Assembly (NCBI RefSeq): GCF_021462225.1
Contig: NC_061802.1
Coordinates: 7,769,859 to 7,833,858, forward strand
Direction: 5' to 3'
Origin: Girardinichthys multiradiatus
Taxonomy: Eukaryota; Chordata; Actinopteri; Cyprinodontiformes; Goodeidae
Length of the DNA stretch: 64,000 nucleotides
Shown here: piece after piece, positions 36,478 through 52,919 of the stretch
Layout of the letters: each line of letters opens with the position of its first letter
Numbering within the stretch: position 1 is the stretch's first letter
Program-made: the position numbers and the translations under genes
The notes under the pieces: model-generated
Databases searched by the model: none
Told to the model about the DNA's origin: nothing
What the model saw: only the letters and a program-made list of their open reading frames with translations

Positions 36478-36617
36478 ATTTGTCCAACAGACGTCTCTAC
36501 TGGGTGGACTCCAAGCTGCACCTGCTGTCAAGTGTGGATCTGAACGGAGACAACCGCAAAGTGCTGCTGTCGTCCCATCACCACCTTGGACACCCATTCG
36601 CCCTTACTGTGTTTGAG
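36478..36617 (+). CDS. lrp8: lrp8 exon: propeller blade with YWVD
   Basis: The exon has 140 bases, equal to LDLR exon 12, with entry phase 1 and exit phase 0. It reads [20 protein letters not shown], then [11 protein letters not shown] and HPFALTVFE before the donor [16 protein letters not shown] is shared by LRP8 and VLDLR. SSVDLNG in this exon is VLDLR-like, showing how close the paralogs are. Confidence 0.95.
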
Positions 36618-36719
36618 GTACAAGAACAAGTTGATCTTATAATGTACTCAATCCAGACAGTGGGAATGCTTTGGTTTGATTTCTTCAGCCACATGTTTTT
36701 TACATGATTTTGTGTGTAA

Positions 36720-37430
36720 AATAGCTATTGGTGACCCTGTTCTTATTTAAAAGCCTTGCAAATAGAACATCACTAAATTTTACCAGACTGAAGCATACAG
36801 AACCATCACTCTTTGTGCGATCTTCCCAGATCCTCCAGAATTCTGGGTCTTCTCTTGGGCAGTCTCCTCTAAAACTCACCTCACTGGTTTGCCATAGCAT
36901 AGCAGTTTTCTGGCCGAGGGTTTCTGATTTTTCTCCTGGTGTTTGAAAGAGTCCAAGATGCCTTGCACTCTAGCTAGTTTCCCAGGACATTTGGGAGAGA
37001 AACAGCCCCACACACACATCACAGATCATCCGCTATATTTAACAGTTGGCATGAGATGTCTTTCCACATATCCTTCCTTGTTTTTATGCTAGACCAACCT
37101 GGGGTGTTTGTTGCTGAAAAGCTGAATCTGTGTCTTATCAGACTAAAACTTACAGTTCTAGTTAAAGTCTCTACAGTGTTTAGGGAACATCCCCCCTATT
37201 TTGATAGTAAGATTAGAAAAAGGCTTCTTCCTGGCATGCCTTCCAAAAAACCAGTAACTATCTAGGTTTTATCTTACAGTTGTTATGTAGACTTGGTAAA
37301 CCTAAGATACTGACTTGGATGTGAGCCTTTGAGATGTTCTTACGTCCCTTACCATCCTCCTGCGCAGTGCCAAGATAAACCTTTGATAAACCTTCCCATT
37401 TTAAGAATAGCTAAGCACAGCGGGCCTCTA
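36720..37430 (-). mobile_element. Possible old DNA-transposon relic
   Basis: Phrases such as TTTGTTGCTGAAAAGCTGAA, CTTATCAGACTAAAAC and CCCCACACACACATCACAGA recall antisense copies of a fish DNA transposon in the Tc1/mariner neighbourhood. No catalytic motif or terminal repeat can be confirmed. The call rests on phrase recall only. Confidence 0.3.
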
Positions 37431-37763
37431 TTCCCTATATGATGCTGAGAAAAGTATTATTAATTGAAATAATTTGAAAACGTCCTGTTTTTATTTAATT
37501 CAGTTTCTCTTTTTTTGGTATTAAAATTAGTTTGATAATCTGAAACATTTAACTGTGACAGAAAAACTAGTTTTTCTACTGCAGTAAAATATAGATTTAT
37601 TTTGTAGGCTCTTTAATTATCTTTATAAGGAACAGCAATAACAGTGGTGGATGTTGTATATTTACCATCCAAGTTTATACATAACAAAATGCAAAGAAAA
37701 TGTACCATGTAGTCAACATTAAATTTGATCAAAATAAGACATAAGCATTTTATTATATCACAT
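37431..37763. other. Intron, nothing recognised
   Basis: AT-rich sequence leading into a short (TA)n tract (37764-37777) that forms the left border of Rex3 copy C. Confidence 0.5.
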
Positions 37764-37859
37764 TATATATATATATACTCGTACTCGTCGTCTTCCGCTT
37801 ATCCGGGATCGGGTCGCGGGGGCAGCAGACTCAGCAGAGACACCCAGACGTCCCTCTCC

Positions 37860-38435
37860 CTAGAAACCTCTTCCAGCTCCTCCAGGGGGCAGCACAAGGC
37901 GTTCCCAGGCCAGCTGAGAGACATAGTCCCTCCAGCGTGTCCTGGGCCGTCCCCTGGGCCTCCTCCCGGTGGGACGTGCCTGGAACACCTCCCGAGGAAG
38001 GCGTCCAGGACGCATCCGGTCTAGATGCCCGAGCCACCTCAACTGGATCCTCTCGATGTGGAGGAGCAGCGGCTCTACTCGGAGCCCGTCCCGGATGGCC
38101 GAGCTCCTCACCCTATCTCTAAGTGAGTGCCCGGCCACCCTACGGAGGAAGCTCATTTCAGCCGCTTGTATCCGGGATCTTGTTCTTTCGGTCATGACCC
38201 AAAGTTCATGGCCAGAGGTGAGGGTAGGAACGTAGACCGACCGGTAAATCGAGAGCTTCGCTTTTCGGCTCAGCTCTCTCTTCACCACAACGGACCGGCA
38301 CAGCGCCCCCATTACTGCGGCAGCCGCACCGATCTGTCTGTCGATCTGCCGCTCCATTCTTCCCTCACTCGTGAACAAGACCCCGAGATACTTGAACTTC
38401 TCCACTTGAGGCAGGAACTCCGCTCCAACCTGAAG
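37860..38435 (-). pseudogene. Rex3 RT C-terminal segment (copy C, 3' part)
   Basis: The minus-strand frame reads FLPQVEKFKYLGVLFTSEGR, then KAKLSIYRSVYVPTLTSGHE, RTRSRIQAAEMSFLRRVAG and RGRPRTRWRDYVSQLAWERL. This is the domain after the RT palm in Rex3. Codons encoded above about 38435 come from the inverted 5' segment and are not part of the protein. A change at the very end (LVLPPGGAG) indicates a late frame shift. Confidence 0.88.
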
Positions 38436-38436
38436 A

Positions 38437-44389
<5,953 letters not shown>

Positions 44390-44400
44390 GACTAAAGGCC

Positions 44401-44735
44401 TGCATGGTGTCGCAGTTGGTAGTACTGTTGCCTTGCAGCAAGAAGGTCCTGGGTTTGACTCCCAGCCAGGGGTCTTTCTGCATGGAGTTCGCATGTTCTC
44501 GCCATGTATGCGTGGGTTCACTCCGGCTTCCTCCCACAGTCCAAAAACATGACTGTTAAGTTAATTGGTCTCTAAATTCCCCTTAGGTGTGAATGTCCTG
44601 TGTGTGTCTGTATTGCCCTGTGATGGACTGGCGACCTGTCCAGGGTGTACTCCGCATCCTCCCCATAGACTGCTGGAGATAGGCACCAGCTTCCCCGCGA
44701 CCCACTATGGAAGAAGCGGTAGAAAATTACTTACT
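44401..44735 (+). mobile_element. tRNA-derived SINE
   Basis: A plus-strand copy of the SINE family. The A-box-like TGGTGTCGCAGTTGG and B-box-like GGGTTTGACTCCC head it. The body carries TGGCGACCTGTCC and the tail contains ACTTACTGACT. An 11-base near-duplication flanks it: GACTAAAGGCC (44390-44400) and GACTATAGGCC (44736-44746), with one mismatch. Its 3' end (CCCCGCGACCC then AAGCGGTAGA) resembles the Rex3 3' end. Confidence 0.82.
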
Positions 44736-44746
44736 GACTATAGGCC

Positions 44747-45749
44747 CACTTTTTTTTTGTTTTTTCTGAGGCAGAATCATTGCAAAATCATCAAAGTCTG
44801 TTTTCCTCTTGACTCTTTTGTAATTCAAATCCACTCAGCTGTGTTTTCGTACCACAAAGAGCTAAGACTTTGACTGATGTGCTGCAATGACATTTGCTCA
44901 TGAGAGCTGCCTGTGCACGCTCAGGAATAAGTTCTGCAAATAAGAGATTCAGCTTGATCATACCGTAGGGAACAATGCTCCTCAGGTTTGAAGTCCTCAT
45001 GGTCAAAAAAATGACATTTGAAAAGAGTGATGGCAGAGAATCTCATGAACAATAAAAGATAAAGAAAGGTTGAGACTGACAGTTTGTGAAAGACATCCAT
45101 AGGGAATGGGAAAGATGAAATAAAATTTCAGAGAATGGTTATATCAGCATTGCTGATATTTATCTTTCATTGTTTCAGCATTACTGTCATAAGAGTAAAG
45201 GTTATCTCACTCTGAGTACAGAGGGTTGAGCCATGCAGAGTTTATGGAAAGATGGAAAAGGGAATACTGGAGAAAGGTTAAGTCCGCTGATAATCCAACA
45301 TAAACAGAAAGAAAAGAAAACCGCTGTGCTTGAAACACAAACAGGGATATACTTTGACACACCTCACAAATCTTTGATGAACCCCTGCAGCTCCTCTCTT
45401 CAGCTATCATATCATAGAAGAAACTGAAAACTTATTTTTACAACCTGTTTTATCTCTGTCCCACATTTCACTTTTAAAATGACTCAACATTCTGTTCACA
45501 ACCTTGCTTTTTCTTCTTGACGTTGGTGATCTGTTCTTGCAGCCTGTGTCGTTTTTCAAAATGATGGCAGAAAAGTCTACATATTTAATCTTCCAGTATG
45601 TCCTGGCTTTAGTGTCATTCTAGATCTCTGCTAGATGATTAAAGGTTAAATCTGGCAGACACTGTATTTTTGCAGCAATCACAAGAAATCCTTTTTTGGG
45701 GGTTTTGCGTAATATTCAAATCTTCTAACAGTTATCTCTTTAAACATAG
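44747..45749. other. Intron, nothing recognised
   Basis: AT-rich intronic DNA up to the acceptor AAACATAG of the next exon. No feature was seen. Confidence 0.5.
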
Positions 45750-45891
45750 GATCACATATACTGGACGGACCTAGAGGATGAAGCCATTTACAGCACGAAC
45801 CGGCTGACGGGGCACGATGTGGCAAAAGTAGCAGAGAATCTAAACAACCCGCTGGACCTTGTTGTGTTTCATGAACAGAGACAGCCCAAAG
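45750..45891 (+). CDS. lrp8: lrp8 exon: last propeller blade
   Basis: The exon has 142 bases, equal to LDLR exon 13, with entry phase 0 and exit phase 1. It reads [20 protein letters not shown], then [20 protein letters not shown] before the donor GTAACC. YWTDLE and LNNP-D-VVFHE match LRP8 (which I recall as FWTDLE...LNNPHDIVIFHE) better than VLDLR (YWIDGE). Confidence 0.95.
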
Positions 45892-46476
45892 GTAACCCAA
45901 AAAGAAAGAATCCAAATATCTTGTGAATTTGACATGAAACTGTAAAAGAAAAAGTACCCCCAGCTCAATCCATTGAAGATGAGAAGCTATGTGTGTGAGT
46001 GTTAACTCAGTGTTTGTCTGCATAACAAGTCTGTTGGTCAAATGACAAGACTGTTTGATCTCAGCACAACAAATGGAAGATTAACTTATTAAAACTCTGG
46101 GAAAGACGGAACAAAAAACGTACGATTAGATTCATGGCTGTGTTTAAAATATCAAATCTTGTGTTAATATTTCGCATTATTGTAATTTGCCAAATATTTG
46201 TTAATGAGTCTGTTTTCATTATTTGTTTTTTTCTCATCATTAAGCCCTCAAAGCAGCATGTGTGCCAATTGGGAACTAATTGCATTCTTTCATTAATAAA
46301 TCAAACGATTCCCTAGAATTAAACATAGTAGCTTTCCGATTGCCATCAAAAACAACATATAAAACAGAACTCAGCAAAGCTGAATAAAGTTAGATTAAAT
46401 GAACACTGGTTGCTATGATGGTAATTTATCCTTTAAAATTTTAAATTGACTGAAGCAACTGCTCTTATTGTATATA
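45892..46476. other. Intron, nothing recognised
   Basis: AT-rich sequence between the exon and the Tc1 insertion site. It ends in the TA (46475-46476) used as target. Confidence 0.5.
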
Positions 46477-46677
46477 CTGGTCCTTCTCAAAATATTAGCA
46501 TATTGTGATAAAGTTCATTATTTTCCATGATGTCATGATGAAAATTTAACATTCATATATTTTAGATTTATTGCACACTAACTGAAATATTTCAGGTCTT
46601 TTATTGTCTTAATACGAATGATTTTGGCATACAGCTCATGAAAACCCAAAATTCCTATCTCACAAAATTAGCATATT
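46477..46677 (+). repeat. Left terminal inverted repeat of the intact Tc1 element
   Basis: It starts CTGGTCCTTCTCAAAATATT and ends AAAATTAGCATATT. It pairs with 47844-48044 along its whole length. The second base differs from the right end (CAGG), which is one of about five mismatches. Confidence 0.93.
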
Positions 46678-46804
46678 ATTAAAAGGGTCTCTAAACGAGC
46701 TATGAACCTAATCATCTGAATCAACGAGTTAACTCTAAACACCTGCAAAAGATTCCTGAGGCCTTTAAAACTCCCAGCCTGGTTCATCACTCAAAACCCC
46801 AATC

Positions 46805-47767
46805 ATGGGTAAGACTGCCGACCTGACTGCTGTCCAGAAGGCCACTATTGACACCCTCAAGCAAGAGGGTCAGACACAGAAAGAAATTTCTGTACGAATA
46901 GGCTGTTCCCATAGTGCTGTATCAAGGCACCTCAGTGGGAAGTCTGTGGGAAGGAAAAAGTGTGGCAGAAAACGCTGCACAACGAGAAGAGGTGACCGGA
47001 CCCTGAGGAAGATTGTGGAGAAGGGCCGATTCCAGACCTTGGGGGACCTGCGGAAGCAGTGGACTGAGTCTGGAGTAGAAACATCCAGAGCCACCGTGCA
47101 CAGGTGTGTGCAGGAAATGGGCTACAGGTGCCACATTCCCCAGACCTGGGCTACAGAGAAGCAGCACTGGACTGTTGCTCAGTGGTCCAAAGTACTTTTT
47201 TCGGATGAAAGCAAATTCTGCATGTCATTCAGAAATCAAGGTGCCAGAGTCTGGAGGAAGACTGGGGAGAAGGAAATGCCAACATGCCAGAAGTCCAGTG
47301 TCAAGTACCCACAGTCAGTGATGGTCTGGGGTGCCGTGTCAGCTGCTGGTGTTGGTCCACTGTGTTTTATCAAGGGGAGGGTCAATGCAGCTAGGTATCA
47401 GGAGATTTTGGAGCACTTCATGCTTCCATCTGCTGAAAAGCTTTATGGAGATGAAGATTTCATTTTTCAGCACGACCTGGCACCTGCTCACAGTGCCAAA
47501 ACCACTGGTAAATGGTTTACTGACCATGGTATCACTGTACTCAATTGGCCTGCCAACTCTCCTGACCTGAACCCCATAGAGAATCTGTGGGATATTGTGA
47601 AGAGAACGTTGAGAGACTCAAGACCCAACACTCTGGATGAGCTAAAGGTCGCTATCGAAGCATCCTGGGCCTCCATAAGACCTCAGCAGTGCCACAGGCT
47701 GATTGCCTCCATGCCACGCCGCATTGAAGCAGTCATTTCTGCAAAAGGATTCCCGACCAAGTATTGA
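46805..47767 (+). CDS. Tc1/mariner DD34E transposase, uninterrupted (320 aa)
   Basis: The protein binds the terminal repeats and catalyses cut-and-paste transposition. The N-terminal paired-like region has two helix-turn-helix parts (TQKEISVRIGCSHSAVSRHL at about residues 24-43, and RTLRKIVEKGRFQTLGDLRK) with a GRKRCTT linker. The catalytic triad is D134 (LFSDESKF), D224 (FQHDLAPAHSA) and E259 (SPDLNPIENLW). Thirty-four residues separate the last two, the DD34E of Tc1. Length is slightly below the roughly 340 usual for fish Tc1 enzymes. The join YRCHIPQT-WATEKQHW looks shorter than relatives I remember, so an in-frame loss of some 20 residues between DNA-binding and catalytic parts is possible. 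The start Met (MGKTADL) is the usual one. Confidence 0.93.
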   Translation: MGKTADLTAVQKATIDTLKQEGQTQKEISVRIGCSHSAVSRHLSGKSVGRKKCGRKRCTTRRGDRTLRKIVEKGRFQTLGDLRKQWTESGVETSRATVHRCVQEMGYRCHIPQTWATEKQHWTVAQWSKVLFSDESKFCMSFRNQGARVWRKTGEKEMPTCQKSSVKYPQSVMVWGAVSAAGVGPLCFIKGRVNAARYQEILEHFMLPSAEKLYGDEDFIFQHDLAPAHSAKTTGKWFTDHGITVLNWPANSPDLNPIENLWDIVKRTLRDSRPNTLDELKVAIEASWASIRPQQCHRLIASMPRRIEAVISAKGFPTKY

Positions 47768-47843
47768 GTGCATAACTGTACATGATTATTTGAAGGTTGA
47801 CGTTTTTTGTATTAAAAACACTTTTCTTTTATTGGTCGGATGA

Positions 47844-48044
47844 AATATGCTAATTTTGTGAGATAGGAATTTTGGGTTTTCATGAGCTGTATGCCAAAAT
47901 CATCCGTATTAAGACAATAAAAGACCTGAAATATTTCAGTTAGTGTGCAATGAATCTAAAATATATGAATGTTAAATTTTCATCATTACATTATGGAAAA
48001 TAATGAACTTTATCACAATATGCTAATATTTTGAGAAGGACCTG
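47844..48044 (-). repeat. Right terminal inverted repeat of the intact Tc1 element
   Basis: This is the complement of the left repeat, starting from the outer end CAGGTCCTTCTC. It is followed by the TA target duplication. Confidence 0.93.
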
Positions 48045-48046
48045 TA

Positions 48047-49197
48047 GATGTATCCCGTACCCTCTATCTCTATGTTTATACACCGGTTCATAACTGCTGC
48101 TTGAGTCATGCTGTTTCTAATACCTTTTTAATTCATAAATGGCATTTCTCTTGAAACTCTGTCGGTAATTTACTGAAATGCAGCTGGACTCCAAAGGACA
48201 TAATTGGTCAAAGGTTATGATTTTTTTCCTGTTCTATTCTAGTGAACGTTATTTACTAGGAGCATCTGAGATGAGCATCTGATCTGATCTGAAAAAAACT
48301 AAATAAAAGGAAATGTGAAGCACACCATCATGTTACTAATTCAGTTTGGTTCCTTTATTTTAAGAGACTTCACAACAAACGTCGTCTCAGTGCACTGTCA
48401 AATTCAAAGTGAAATTCTATGAAAAACTTTAATCCAATTAATTCATTCTAATTCAGTATCTTCCACCTTACCAAATGACCCAAATTAATTGTAAATCACG
48501 CTGAAAGGGTTGATGGAGACCTTATGATAACAGCTTTGTTTGTTCTTCTCTTTGTCTAACTCAACCCAGGTACAGCATTTTTATTTTTATTTCGCTGTAG
48601 GTTAAATTAACTTTTAAGTGGAAAGATACTTTTGTACTGACATGGAAAGCAAGATGAGAAAGTGCAGTGTTCTCCATATTAATGGCATCTCTGGTAACGA
48701 TATATAAAAAGCCTTAACAACACTTCAGCTTTTATCACAGAAGCATAATCTGACATTCACTCACATGTTATGTGAGTAAATTTGTATAAAAAAAAACAGA
48801 AAAAAAACGCTGCTGCGGTATTTTTATTACCACCTTTATGAGGGCTTCTAATATTTGTGGAGAGTGCTGTAACTTGTACCCTTCTTTCAGCATGGATACT
48901 GTAGATTAAGCAGACAGTAAATGTGCTCCTCACCTATTAAAACATGTGCAATGAGTGACATACATTCTGGTGATTCCTAAGAAGTCCTGATCTATAAAGC
49001 AAGAAAACACTTCAGAGGGTCGAAACAACTACGCCTGACCTACTTCAGGTGCTTTACCACACGACGAGCAGATCAAAAAAAAAAATTTTCACGAGTCTGC
49101 ATCCGGGGCTAAGAGACTTCATTTAAATTTTTTATCTATGTGGAGAATATTTAAAAAGTCAGCCCTTGCACCTTTGGCTGCATGTGAGCACTTTTCA
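48047..49197. other. Intron, nothing recognised
   Basis: AT-rich intronic sequence with short A-runs near 48790 and 49075. No element or gene was identified. Confidence 0.5.
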
Positions 49198-50300
49198 CAG
49201 TACCTTGTAAAAGTAATATGAATATTTGAAGTTTTCCACATTTTGTTACTTTTCAGCCATAGTTACCATAGTGTATTTTGTTAAGATTTTATGTGATAGA
49301 TTAATGCAAAGTAGCACAGAATTGTACAGATGGTTTTCAAGTTTTTAGCAAATAAAAATCTGGAAAGTGTGTTTGCATTTGTATTCAGCCCCCTGTACTC
49401 TGGTACCCCAAAGTAAAATCATATGCAACCAGCTAGCCAGCAACATTAGAGAACAAACAGCATCATGAAGACCAAGGAACACATGTTTTACTATAAAGTT
49501 ATGAAGACGTTTTTAGGAGGATTAGGTTATAAAACTGTATCCCATACTTTGAACTAGGCATAAAGTAGCAGGAGAGCTAAGCAGTTTTTTCATACTATTG
49601 CCATGAAATTCTCTTAAGACAGAACACAGGGGACATAACTCTGTTCATAGGAGATCAAAATTTGTCTTTCTGGTCTGCATGCAAAAAGCTATGTCTTTAG
49701 GAAGACTAAAACTGTACAACACTCTGAATGCACCTTCCCCTTGGTAAGATATAGTGGTGTCAGTGAAGATGGTGAAAGATTGTTGGAGCTGCAGGGCATT
49801 CATGGAACAAACCCCTTTAGTGGCTGTAAAAGACTTCATACTAGGATGGAGGCAAGACAGTATCCCTAAAATTACTAGAACTACAGTGGAATGGTTTGGA
49901 TCATAGTGTATTCATGCTTTAGAAAGGCCTAGTCAAAGTTCACACCTGAAATGAATTATGAATCTATGGCAAGATTTGAACAAAACTATTCACAGATGCT
50001 CTATATCCAAGTTGAGATGTTGCTATTTTGCAAAGAAGAACAGGTAAATAAATCTTACTTTAGATGCACAAACCTGGTGGAGCCAACGCCAAAGAATTTG
50101 CAGTTATATAGAAGCAGAAAGGGTTTTACAACTATTGACTCAGGAGGGCAAGAATATGAATGCACTACAGACTTTTTAGATTTTTATTTGAAAACAAAAA
50201 AAAACTATAATCTCAACTTCCCAAGTATGCTCTTTGTGGCTCTATCACATTGAATGCCAATAAAGTTTGTGTTTGTATCAAACATGTTGAAATATTGTAA
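49198..50300. mobile_element. Degenerate Tc1-family relic
   Basis: It starts CAGTACCTTGTAAAAGTA, then CCACATTTTGTTAC, TTTTATGTGATAGATTAATG and AAGTAGCACAGAATTG. I recognise these as successive parts of an abundant fish Tc1-family terminal repeat. A decayed opposite end is seen at 50252-50285 (AATGCCAATAAAGTTTGTG). Internal frames on both strands are broken (DLDLLLTN-like text only). Confidence 0.55.
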
Positions 50301-50467
50301 TGTTTAGATTTTCCTAAACTCTTGGGATATACGGTAACTGAGATTTCAGACCTTCTACTCATTTAAACAGCTTAACAAGATTTTATAGGTGTTGTAACTT
50401 CTATAAAAGAACCTGACTCTGGTTATCATAGCTTTTAATGCTTCTCTTTGTTCTTTTGTTCCCTAAG

Positions 50468-50620
50468 CCCCCGACACCTGCAATCTGGGCAGTCTACCAA
50501 ACGGTGGCTGCGAGTATCTGTGTCTAAAGGCTCCCCAGATCACAGACCACTCTCCAAAGTACACCTGCGCCTGTCCTGATGGTATGGAGCTCGGACCAGA
50601 CATGAGGCGCTGTGCTGTAG
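50468..50620 (+). CDS. lrp8: lrp8 exon: EGF-C domain
   Basis: The exon has 153 bases, equal to LDLR exon 14, phase 1 at both ends. The acceptor is CCCTAAG and the donor GTATGT. It reads [20 protein letters not shown], then [19 protein letters not shown] and GPDMRRCAV. Six EGF cysteines are present. GPDM-RC before the O-glycosylation region is an LRP8 feature as I recall it (VLDLR differs). This module packs against the propeller and completes the precursor-homology region. Confidence 0.96.
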
Positions 50621-52595
50621 GTATGTCGCCTCAAACTGATAAATCACACTACCCAGAGGCCCACCTAATGGAAGGAACTGTACGAGATAATGTCACAGGA
50701 GATCACCACTGCTGTAATTAAAGTCACATGATGATGGAGTGTCTGGCCAAACAGTTATTACGCTGGTGATGGAGCTTCTCCTAACCCACAATGCTCACTT
50801 TAAAGTTAAATTTTCATGTTTTCTATAAATACATCTTCATCTTTTGAGTCTTGTGTATTTAGAGGGTTTCCTTTTCTCATTCGAATGATAACAGGAAATT
50901 CTTCCAAAGCTGTTAGATAGCAGCTGGATGTCCATTTAAGCTTCTGTGTTTTTCTCACATAACAAAATCCTAATGACTATGTATCCAGACCCAGTATGCT
51001 TTAGCGTTGGCTCTGAGCAATGTTAATGCATGCAGGTAATTGCACTGATTGTGATAAATTTAAAAAACAGACTCTTTCAAAGAATAAGAAACTATCTCAG
51101 TAAACGGGTCAGGGATTCTTTCTGCGTGTCCCCAACACACCTCCATTAATTCACTGACCCTATTTCACAGCTCAGTTCGTCCACTGACTCGATAGAGCCG
51201 CAACATTTGTGGGGTTGTTATCCTTAATGGAGCCGCTCTGTTTTCACACACATTTTAACAGGTGAGCCGCAGGGAGCTGACTCAGGTAAAAGGGAGAAAG
51301 AGATGATTATGATGTATGTGGGCCATCACTCAGAGTTGCTTTAGGAGGGGGGAAGCTGTGCACTTAGTGCACACACACTGGAAGCCTCAGGTTTCTTTTT
51401 GAAATACAGGTATTGCTGCTGAGCTCTTACTTATTATAGAGAAAATAAAAACTGCAACACTTTCCTCTTGCTTGTTGCTTTAAATGTCTGTGCTGCTTTA
51501 AAACAGTAGATTCAACTAAAAACATAAACACACTGTATCGACTGAAATAATACACAGGGCAACAAAAATGATCAGATAAAGGGATTGTAACTGCAGAATA
51601 ATGTAACTTTTGGTTTTTTATCATGTTTTTTTAATCTTTCAATTTTTTTAAAACCCTGACCTGCAAATTGGGTCCATGCATCTCTAAAGGGGAAGATTTA
51701 CCAGATACAAAAGAAATATTTTAAAAATTTTCCTTTGTAAAATGTCAAAGAATTGTCAAAGAACCTCCTTTTTTTGGTGCTGCCTTTGTGTAGTGTAGAT
51801 AGCTGGATTTCACACCTATTCTATAGCCAACTAATACATCCCTACATTGCTCATTACTTCATGTAACTCAAAACATACCTGTGGAAAAAGAGCTTTGGTT
51901 TTGCAACAAATCTAAATGTAAAACAATGAGCCGCAGTGAACGTAGCTGAAAGCAAAAAAAACCTGAAGAAAATGAAAGAACAAATTATTTTTAAGAGAAA
52001 CTATCTCCGACCCAGTGTGAGATATGTTTAACTATTCATTCAATACGACAGTAATAAGTAGTAGGCAGTAAGGAAAAAATATCTGGGTTCAACTGTACCT
52101 TTTACATAACCTACTTTGTTAGGTGACAAAAATGTCTTACCTGATTAAGCAACAGCTTACTGAACAAAGGAAAAACATTACCTCCAAAGATAATTATTTT
52201 TTTTCATTTACAGTTCAGTTCAGTACCCTACATCTGTTTATATTCCGTTCATTTTTGTTGTAACCACCTGCAAATATTTTAATGTCTTAATTATGGTATT
52301 TTTATTTAGTTAAAAAAAATCTGCACCTTAGATTCATTGTTACCGAACAACTTGCTGGATTCAAAATGTCAAGAAGTCAGTTAGAAGAAGCTCAATATCA
52401 TGCAATTTCTTGCTTTATGAGCAATCAGTTTACAAATAAATAACCTTAGAACCATGGCTTTTTGGGCCTTTTTATAGGTTCCTTACTATTTGAATATAAC
52501 TAAAAATGGGAAATTGGGAATCTTGTCCTTAGTTTGCTTTTCTCTAAAGTAAAAAGTACTCATTAATATATATATATATTTTTTCTCATGTCTAG
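50621..52595. other. Intron, nothing recognised
   Basis: AT-rich sequence. A short (TA)n run at 52567-52580 precedes the acceptor TCATGTCTAG. No repeat family was recognised. Confidence 0.5.
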
Positions 52596-52919
52596 TTCGA
52601 GTCAGGACAACCACCACGGCTGCCCCAACCACCACAAGCGCCACCACAACAACCACCACAACAACTCCCACAACCATAAGCACTCCCACCTCTGCTGCTA
52701 CCCCACAGTGGTCCACAGGCAGGCACCATATGACATCGCAGCCTCTTCAGAACTCCAGAAGCAGCAGGACTACAGAGCCACCAGGGTCACAAGCCGCCAC
52801 GAGCACAGAAACAACCAGTTTGAGCAGCACCAGTCAGACGTCCACACAAACCCCCTTACTGGGACCAGTGACCCCAGACAGCATTCAAAGAGAAACCAAT
52901 GCTAACCTCTCCCACAGAG
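52596..52919 (+). CDS. lrp8: lrp8 exon: O-linked glycosylation domain
   Basis: The exon has 324 bases (108 codons), phase 1 at both ends, with donor GTATGT. The protein is dominated by Thr, Ser and Pro, including RTTTTAAPTTTSATTTTTTT at the start and SSTSQTSTQTPLLGPV later. It ends NANLSHR. In LDLR-family receptors this membrane-proximal region carries clustered O-glycans and regulates shedding and stability. In mammals it can be spliced out. Its sequence is poorly conserved, so the reading frame is fixed by phase continuity with both neighbours rather than homology. A second open frame (His/Asn-rich) over the same bases is an artefact of the repetitive ACC/ACA codons. Confidence 0.88.

Larger units (their letters stand above)
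46477..48044 (+). mobile_element. Tc1-like transposon, structurally intact (1568 bp)
   Basis: The element is flanked by TA (46475-46476 and 48045-48046) and bounded by 201-base inverted repeats (46477-46677 and 47844-48044). By direct comparison these differ at only about 5 positions. It encodes one uninterrupted transposase. Short noncoding stretches separate the repeats from the gene. Everything needed for cut-and-paste movement appears present, so this is the youngest-looking element in the window. It lies in sense orientation within an lrp8 intron. Confidence 0.95.

Noticed and set aside
46870..47167. Minus-strand frames opposite the intact Tc1 transposase
   Set aside because: They are shadows of the transposase coding strand and have no domain features.
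52588..52905. His/Asn-rich protein (HHNNHHNNSHNHKHSH)
   Set aside because: It is an alternative frame over the lrp8 O-glycosylation exon. Its openness comes from repeated ACC/ACA triplets, and it does not continue the phase of the neighbouring exons.
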